Assembly: GCA_018398805.1 (NCBI GenBank)
Contig: JAGFBZ010002028.1
Span: 613,501-677,500 of the forward strand
Reading direction: 5' to 3'
Length of the DNA: 64,000 nt
From: Hirundichthys speculiger
Lineage: Eukaryota > Chordata > Actinopteri > Beloniformes > Exocoetidae
Below, one piece after another: positions 57,330 through 64,000 of this stretch. The number at the start of each line of letters is the position of its first letter. Position 1 is the first letter of the stretch. Made by a program: the position numbers and the translations under genes. The notes under the pieces were generated by a model that did not search any database, was not told the origin of the DNA, and saw only the letters and a list, made by a program, of their open reading frames with translations.

Positions 57330-59374
57330 TTCTTGTTCAAAAAAAGTGATTTAATTAAACAAGAGCTTTAATAAACTTTTGTATATAGTTTATACAGTTT
57401 GTATATAATTTATATTCCTCAGAGGTTGTCTTGTTGCTGTTGAGTATAAAATCACTAATGTAACTTTTTTTTTTTTTTAACAAACCATCTGGATTCTTTT
57501 CACACACTAGAGATTGCCTGTAAGCTGTATACTATATGGTATGTTTTGGCAAAATCAGTATACCAGTAGTAAAGTATCCAGTTTAAAAATAGTCCATCTG
57601 TGTCCCTTCTCCTGAGACCCAGCAAAAATAAAATAAAGTAAGAACAAAGGAAATGACAAAAATGAACTATCAAGTCTGACAGGGCCATTTATTGTCCTTT
57701 GTCTCCTCTATTGCTATTTTGTGGTAATAGAGTTGTTTTCTTTGCTGCTTCCCCTACTGTATCTCTGGGATTTTGGCTTTGGTATTCTGCTATGACAGCA
57801 CTTCATATTAAATAAATGGACCTTGTTTTATTTGTCTTTGTCTCCTGGGTCCAACTTCTGATGCTTTGTTGTTAGAAAACTTCCTATTTGGCCTCTGATT
57901 TATACAACCAGGATGCCCAAATTATTCCCAATGTAAGAGGACGTAAATGGAAGCCTTAAACCACCAATTTAATTATTTTCAATTATCATAAGTGTCCTTA
58001 TGGAAGACACTGACCTCTATATATCCTATTTTATGCCTATTACCCAAACCTAGATAACTGGAAACACAAATCACAAGTTGAGTGCAGCAGTTAATGAGTT
58101 TGCAACATGTAAGCCAATTTTCAAGTTGAGTCGTGAGCTTTGTCAAAGCTCACAGAATACACTGATTTGATTTGTTTTTGCCTATTGGAAGACTTTCAGG
58201 ATTAAAACGGTTCCTCTAACCAGTACAAGCATCTCTCTTCCTGGAATATTTGAATAGTTGCTACGTCAAATTTTCTAATAACTGGTGGCTAATAACTGGC
58301 TGCACTGTTCCAGTGCCAATTGTGATAAAGTGATATTTAGGACTGCATAGTAAGAGAGAAGAAACTGCATAAAAATGAAAAAAAGGAAGAAGTTAGGAGA
58401 GATATTGTGACTGACAAGCACTAGCATGTCAGCTATTAGGTCACCAGCTACAGTAGTTTGCTGGCTATCCCTCCCAGTCGTTCCTGTGTCACCCTGCCTC
58501 TAGCATCACCTATATCACAAAGACAAGAGGCTGTAATTCACTGTGACACTTTCCGGTGTGACTCTCCTTTTACTGATTCATATTGTTAGTGCTTATGACA
58601 AGGGAATCAAGAGCTATTTGCTAAAGTTGAACAACTACAGTCTTGACAAAGGAAAGATAATCCCATCGTCCACGCAGCATACCGCGAGGTAGAGATCCAA
58701 TTTAAAGCTACAATGGTACTTCGGACGTGTAACACACAGCGAGCAACAGCATCACCCATTGGATAACTGCATCTGTTTTGCCTTCATGGCTCAAAAGATT
58801 TCACAAAGAGTGATTTGTTTCTGTGATTGGTCCGCTGACGTTTTGCTTCAGGTTTTGATGTACTGCTTCCTTGTTAGGATTCAATTGTGCACTCCTTGGG
58901 CGAAGCATTATTTAGATCAGTGTCATGAATTTAATGCATCACTGGAGGGAGAAGTATTCAGAGGCTCCACTGAAGCAAACATCCAACATCAAAACTGTTC
59001 AGATAATACTAAAGTGTTTTTAGAATAATACTGTCTCCTGTGAGTCTAGCAGTATTACTGTTGGTTAATTTAGAAAACTAGAAAATAATCTTATAGCTCA
59101 TAGAGACCCATCAAGACATTTGCTTCAATCGTAAATCACAATTTAACAAAAGTAATGACAAGCATAAGCATATCATCTAGTTCACACATCTCAAAATGGG
59201 GTTTGTCAATTGTTGGTAGAGACAGTATATCACATAAGGTGAAATACATTTACTTTTGAAAATAAAATAAAAAAAATCCTAATATTTTTGTTAAAATGCA
59301 CATTTTAATCAGGTCCCTAGGTTTTCACTCAGTGCTGTTACTTTTAAGTTGTAAGTGTTTTACCCTCCACTCAC
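57330..59374. other. cckbr intron 3, 5' part
   Basis: Nothing recognised apart from low-complexity runs (57464-57478). The frame 58759-59028 has no domain. Confidence 0.6.
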
Positions 59375-59636
59375 CAGGTCTGCTCAGCTTGCTGACTGGG
59401 CCAAATCAGGCGACACATGTGTCCCTTGGTACCATTTTTCTTTGAAAAGGACTTGAGCACACTGAAGACTGGATAGGGCACCATGATTAGCAGCGACACC
59501 ACCCAGGTTGCAGCAATGACGCGGTAGGCGTGGGAACGGGTCTGCCACGCACGGGACTTCAGTGGGTTGCAGATGGCGCTGTATCTCTCAGTGGCAATGG
59601 CCACCAGGCTGAAGGTGGAGATGCTGACCGAGACCC
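59375..59636 (-). CDS. cckbr: Cholecystokinin/gastrin receptor type B, exon 3
   Basis: A 262-bp exon, the family's usual size, with acceptor GCAG (59640-59637) and donor GTGAGT from 59374. It encodes the end of TM3 with the E/DRY-type motif (VSVSISTFSLVAIATERYSA), ICNPLKSRAWQTRSHAYRVI (loop 2), TM4 (AATWVVSLLIMVPYPVF) and extracellular loop 2 with the conserved Cys (GHMCRLIWPSQQAEQTW), plus an NGT glycosylation-type site. WQTRSHA and MVPYP are hallmarks of CCK receptors. WP and QTW in loop 2 favour CCKBR over CCKAR. Exon 2 (TM1 to TM3) is not found between 59637 and 64000. Together exons 3-5 would give about 320 residues of an expected ~450. Confidence 0.96.
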
Positions 59637-60149
59637 CTGCGGGACAGTAAAGATGGGCAGTCTGTTAGTCAGTTGAACCAGCTACAATTTTAATGTATTA
59701 TCTAACATTAATAGTGCACTGTGGGTCATTGTAGGAATTGTTGGTTCCCTCTGGATTTCTTCTGTATAAGTATGCAAGTAAAATGCCCATCAAGAAAGTC
59801 AAGCAACATCCCAATCCCTTATTTGACCACTTATTTGACTTCTCAGACATCATTCTTGTCATTCAATTTGGAGGGTCGTAGTTCTACAAGGAATCAGAAT
59901 TGAGGAGCACAAAAGTCTTTTATGCAACAGCCAAACCTGTTTATGTCAAATGTGTCATCACCATATCAGAGCAAAGTTGGATTGTATTCATTTTCTGAGT
60001 CAGTAAATTAAAGGATTTCTCTTTGATCTACAATTGATTATTAACGTTGGTCATTAAAGCAGCACAAAGGAACTTTTGCCAGTTTTAACAGGATAGGAGG
60101 GACAGAAGACTACAAGGGTGAGGTGACGCTTCCTAAAAGTAATCAAATA
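59637..60149. other. cckbr intron 2 (start not in window)
   Basis: Intronic by inference, as the upstream exon lies beyond 64,000. No TM1-TM2 sequence such as a SLAxSDLL motif was seen on the minus strand. Confidence 0.6.
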
Positions 60150-60475
60150 TACTTCACTCGGCTCTGTAGAAGTTCTTTAAAATTTTCATTACAAGGTTGT
60201 TCCTGATAATGGAGATGTGTTAGCAACGACGGCCACATGAAATCTTAGCCTAGCCCCTGTTGGGAAACTGTCAAAAAACTGACAAGAACTTTGTGGTTCA
60301 TGTTTCTATCAGTTTTTGCAATAATAAAGCCATAAAGTATTTTGCGTTGCTACACTTGGTTAATAAAAAAGCTGAAACTTCTAAATCTGACACAAGTGGC
60401 TGTAATTTGATCACATAAAATGAAATAACCTGTAAACTACCAGTTGACTTAACATGAAATGACTCTAATGTTATA
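60150..60475 (+). repeat. Repeat unit, first copy (second at 63045-63380)
   Basis: Shares with 63045-63380, in the same order and orientation, AGAAGTTC(T/C)TTAAAAT, GGCCAC(A/G)TGAAA, GGTTCATGTTTCTATCA, TGCTACACTTG, ACACAAGTGGCTGTAATTTG and CTACCAGTTGACTT. It is moderately diverged and no obvious termini were found. Confidence 0.85.
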
Positions 60476-61454
60476 TCTGTTGGAAGGGGGACCAGGCATT
60501 GGGCTACATCTGGAAGTGAGGAAAATTCACTTTCATTCAGTTTTAATGACTGTGGCTTGGGTTGTAATCTGTATGATTATTGTACGAACAGTCCGCCGTG
60601 AATGCTGGGAGTCTCACAACCAACTCTGAGGCTCGTTTGTTCCATCCATTGGGCAATTTTTGAATTAACCTGGATTGGGTGAAGTCTGTCCCTGCAAAAA
60701 TGGCAGAATATTGGGCCTCAAAACTTCCCAGAAACCTGTGGGTGACATTACAGAAGGATTTGTACAGTTCTCTCTATACAGTCTGAGGGACCAAGTTTTC
60801 AACACAGCTCTTATATACTATCTTAGCACAGATGCAATTTTAGACATTCAGCAGACAATCACTGCAGATCCTGTCAGCAGAAACTAACGTCTAACAGTTT
60901 ACTCTCCTTTTATGTATGTTTGGTGCTCACTGACCCCTGAGGGAATCAACTGATGCTGTTCTGTTCAACACTCTGCACATGTCAGTCTGCTCATTAGAGT
61001 GTTTTTTCTTTTTGCTGAAACCAGCAGTTAAACGAGGCTGATCTGTAAGAGCAGTGATATTGAACCAAATCAGTTAGAGAAGACAGGCACAATAAAAAAA
61101 AAAACAGAAGAAGAAAAAAGCAGGCCAGTGCAAGACAAAAATATGGCCTGTAGCTAATTAAACTTTTTTAACAAATCACAAAAGCTACAGTTATTTACTG
61201 AAAAAAAGTATAATTCATGTGGACTTGATGGGATGCTGGCTGTGTTTTATCAGAGATGCTGTCTCTGCGAGAGCTGAACCTCTTCAGAGTCAATCCGAGG
61301 CTGATTTGACTTTGCATGTATGAATATGGATAATGTGCAGTGGGAGAGTAAACCAAAGCAATCTTCTGAGGGGGAGTCAGGGTGAGACAGGTAGCATTAA
61401 TATACCACTACCTGAGTGTCACAAAGCTGCTACTTAGCTTCCCTCCTGAACAGG
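60476..61454. other. Intronic stretch, nothing recognised
   Basis: No domain or element ends. Confidence 0.5.
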
Positions 61455-61690
61455 GAACGAGCCAAAAATAGCACAATATCCAGCATTTTGTTTGCTACGG
61501 TTCAGAGACCAGAGGCTGTGAAGGTAACAGAAAGACCACAGTTGAGCCTTTGTCTTGTTTCGCTGCAGTGCCTCGCTACTTTTTTGGGGTTTTAAACATA
61601 TTTTAAACACATTATTTAGGCTCGGGGTGCTACGGCTCCAGTTCGCGGATTTTGATTTACGTGGGGGTGCGCCGGTCCCCATTAAAAAAA
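61455..61690 (-). mobile_element. Truncated copy of the 33483-34327 pogo-like element
   Basis: The reverse complement matches 33500-33722: CGCGAACTGGAGCC, ...AATAATGTGTT..., GCAGCGAAACAAGACAAAGG, GTGGTCTTTCTGTTACCTTC and TATTGTGCTATTTTTGGCTC. Neither CAGTGATCCC terminus is present. Confidence 0.8.
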
Positions 61691-61786
61691 ATGAGGCCTA
61701 CTATACTCATTTCATTAAACCTCTGTTGCCAGCGACATTAATGCAGAATTTTTTTCTGTCACACATTAATCAGTATTAATAAGTCA

Positions 61787-61850
61787 CTCAGACTTTATTT
61801 ATATAGCACTTTTTGTCAAAAGAAAATGCAGCAAAAAGTGCTTAACAAGG
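61787..61850 (+). repeat. Common fish interspersed repeat end (TTTATTTATATAGCAC...)
   Basis: GACTTTATTTATATAGCACT followed by TTTTGTC...AATGCAGCAAAAAGTGCTTAACA is a widely repeated fish sequence. Confidence 0.55.
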
Positions 61851-61854
61851 GAAA

Positions 61855-62320
61855 AATAAAGTAAAAACAGAAACAAAGCTAGTTACATCTAAGCTAGTAA
61901 CAGCTAAGACAGTGATAGATAAGTTAGTAACAGCTAAGTAAGATATATCTAAATTAATAATGGCTAATCTGGTGATGGCTGAGTTAGTGACAGCTAATTA
62001 GTCACAGCTAAGCTACAGCTAAGCTAGTATTAGCGAAAACAGTGATAGGTAAGCTAGTAACAGCTAAGACAGTGATAGATAAGTTAGTGCCAGCTAAGTA
62101 AGATATATCTGAAATTAATAATGGCTAATCAGGTGAATGGCTGAGCTTAGTTACAGCTAATTAGTAACAGCTAAACTACAGCTAAGCTAGTATTAGCTAA
62201 GACAGTGATAGGTAAGATAGTAACAGCTAAGCTAGTTATATCTTGAATAATAATAGCTAAGCTGGTGAAGGCTGAGTTAGTGACAGCTAGTTAGTGACAG
62301 CAAAGCTAGTAACAGTGGCA
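61855..62320. repeat. Hierarchical minisatellite, ~160-bp period built of AGCTAAG/CTAGTAAC units
   Basis: AAGCTAGTAACAGCTAAGAC starts at 61891 and again at 62051, with a related start at about 62213, giving a ~160-bp higher-order period. Within it, short variants of (A)GCTAAGCTAGTAACAG, GTGATAG(A/G)TAAG and AATAATGGCTAATC recur every 10-30 bases. Confidence 0.85.
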
Positions 62321-63044
62321 GTGCAACTAGCTTCCACAGATTTAGTGTATTGTCAGCTGCACAATTAAAAAACAACAAGCACATCAGTGCTGGAGAACAG
62401 TAAAGATATGGTGAAGCATTTGACAGAAAAACCAAAGCAGACAGACAGAACAAAGGAAGTGACTTGTAGAGATACTCTGGAAAAAAGAGAACATCAGTGT
62501 CTCAAATACATCTGAATCCCTTTTTTCTGTTCCATCAGCTGTTGCAGATTGTACTGCACTATTAAAATCATTTCAGCTCTTTGCTTGGGAGGGTGGGGGG
62601 TGGGGTCATATATTTCTTTGACTGCTGCTCCAATGACATGAAACCTGGCAGTGTACTGCAACAATGTGAAACCACCAGACCAGTGTAGCTCGAAGATGAA
62701 GAGGAATATTTACATAGAGCAGCTTCTGTTGGATGTTCACCAACTTTGCAGAGAGATTTTCAAACCTAAGCAATGAGCAACTTTAGGGTCCTAAACAGTT
62801 ATTTTGCGTGTCAGAAAAAAAAAAACTAACTAGAACAACAAGTTAACATGGAAGGAGTTATGATGATTGCAGCATTTCTCTTTGCCTACGCAGCACTGTT
62901 GGTGGTGGATGAGAAGACTAGAAGGTGAAAGGGACATCTAGAGGGCTGAGCATCATCTCCTGCCTACATTACCAATCAGTGTTGAATCAATACCACCACC
63001 CACCCACCAGCTTTACGGGCTGCACTAAAGTACGCAACCCAAGG
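62321..63044. other. Intronic stretch, nothing recognised
   Basis: A G-rich tract (GGGAGGGTGGGGGGTGGGGT) lies at about 62588-62606. No exon was seen. Confidence 0.5.
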
Positions 63045-63380
63045 CAGGTACTTTTCTCAGCCCTGAAGAAGTTCCTTAAAATTCTCATTGCAAGGTTGGT
63101 GGTAATGAAAGATGCGTCAGCGACGGAGGCCACGTGAAAATTACATCAGACCCTGTGTGATGTCCTGCCTAAAAACTGACCAGAACATTGCGGTTCATGT
63201 TTCTATCACTTATTGCAAGATAAAGCTATAAAGCATTTTAAGTTCTTTTGAGCTGCTACACTTGCTTAATAAATAAGATGAAACTTCTAAATTTTTGACA
63301 CAAGTGGCTGTAATTTGATCACGTAACATGAAATAACTCGTCAACTACCAGTTGACTTGACATGAAATGACTATCTTTAT
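63045..63380 (+). repeat. Repeat unit, second copy (first at 60150-60475)
   Basis: See the first copy. The two are 2.9 kb apart in direct orientation. Confidence 0.85.
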
Positions 63381-63584
63381 ATGTACTTTTAACCAATATC
63401 AAAAATATTAATGAACACAGGAAACAGAAACATGGCTCTCTTAATTGATATAGTTTACATATTATACCTCTTTTGACTTCCTAATAGTATAATAATATAC
63501 AGTGGTGGATTTTGATTGTCATAACATGATAACATGATTTACTATATGCAAACATCCAGTGGCAGGGAAAGTATCTGTCTATAT

Positions 63585-63962
63585 CAGCCATTCCCAAACG
63601 TCAGAAAACCAAGGCCCAATTTGAAATGTGAAAAATTTCCGCACCGAAACCTTTAATCACAACTGTGATCAACATACAGGACAAGGAACCATGTTCGGAT
63701 ATTAATGTGAGGGGTCAACAAATAAGGTGACACTTGTTATATTAAGTTAAGATGACAGTAGAATAACACTTAACTGGTTTGTTTTATTACTTCTTAATGT
63801 TTTTTTAATCATGTAATGAATATTTTACAGTAATTAAAAACATATTTTAAAAAGATCGAGGATTTAAAACACATTTGTTTAATTTTAATGACCTCTCACG
63901 GCCCACCTGCAGTCCCATGATGGCCCACCAGGGGGCCGCTGCCCACACTTTGGGAATCACTG
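63585..63962 (-). mobile_element. 378-bp hAT MITE, copy B, inverted relative to copy A
   Basis: On the minus strand it starts CAGTGATTCCCAAAGTGTGG, as copy A does at 2062. The plus-strand left end is CAGCCATTCCCAAACG. The exact 8-bp GTCTATAT flanks it at 63577-63584 and 63963-63970. The interior aligns throughout with copy A. Confidence 0.9.
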
Positions 63963-64000
63963 GTCTATATGGTATCTATCTATAGTCAATGCTTTGTAAT

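Noticed and set aside
61855..62320. CRISPR-like array
   Set aside because: Repeats are short, variable and lack unique spacers, and the genome is vertebrate. It is a minisatellite.
59637..64000. Possible cckbr exon 2 in this interval
   Set aside because: I looked on the minus strand for TM1-TM2 sequence (SLAxSDLL-like) and for a suitable donor and found none, so exons 1-2 probably lie beyond 64,000.

Overview
This is a vertebrate, almost certainly teleost fish, nuclear DNA window. It is AT-rich, gene-poor and dense in DNA transposons. The only recognisable protein gene is a split G-protein-coupled receptor gene on the minus strand whose exons read as a cholecystokinin/gastrin receptor (CCKBR type). 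Fish-type tRNA-derived SINEs, hAT, Harbinger and Tc1/mariner elements, and a Gmr1-like Ty3/gypsy remnant support the teleost assignment. No bacterial features, CRISPR arrays, rRNA genes or functional tRNA genes are visible.

Layout. Positions 1-42,306 lie 3' of the receptor gene and hold no gene I can support, only repeats. These include a hAT end with a BED-finger start (1-273), a 379-bp hAT MITE (2062-2440), a ~180-bp diverged tandem array (3215-3895), a 1.4-kb hAT element with transposase remains (11963-13374), a hAT C-terminal fragment (18294-18890), a non-LTR retrotransposon 3' end (19395-19908), an SGNH-like fragment (~20700-20845), a near-perfect 30-bp palindrome (23386-23453), a Harbinger-like element with a MADF fragment (24964-25443), a hAT element (26459-27059), pogo/Tigger-like (33483-34327) and Tc1-like (38127-39090) elements, a Charlie-like hAT (39260-39868), and a hAT element that contains a piece of the Harbinger/MADF element (41178-41797). 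Seven hAT-like elements in the window have exact or near-exact 8-bp target duplications that I could read by eye.

Positions 42,307-59,636 carry the last three coding exons of cckbr: exon 5 (42307-42882), exon 4 (47641-47768) and exon 3 (59375-59636). All have canonical splice sites and compatible phases. Exons 1-2 (N-terminus, TM1 to the start of TM3) are not found up to 64,000 and should lie beyond the right edge. In exon 5 the reading frame shifts by one base in a G-rich run (42402-42416 on the plus strand). The conserved receptor tail is encoded in the neighbouring frame, so the sequence as given either has a one-base error or carries a real frameshift. Intron 4 (4.76 kb) holds a SINE and a decayed Ty3/gypsy pol with integrase upstream of reverse transcriptase and RNase H, the Gmr1-type order. 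Intron 3 (11.6 kb) holds a TG microsatellite, several hAT elements (one with a Harbinger MITE inserted in it), a LINE reverse transcriptase scrap, a SINE and a GC-rich inverted repeat.

Positions 59,637-64,000 are intron 2. They hold a ~330-bp sequence present twice 2.9 kb apart, a truncated second copy of the pogo-like element, a hierarchical 160-bp tandem repeat (61855-62320) and a second copy of the 379-bp MITE in opposite orientation (63585-63962).

I found no convincing new biological system. The most interesting points are structural: element nesting and capture, the Gmr1-order gypsy remnant, palindromes that suggest template switching, and the possible frameshift in the receptor tail.
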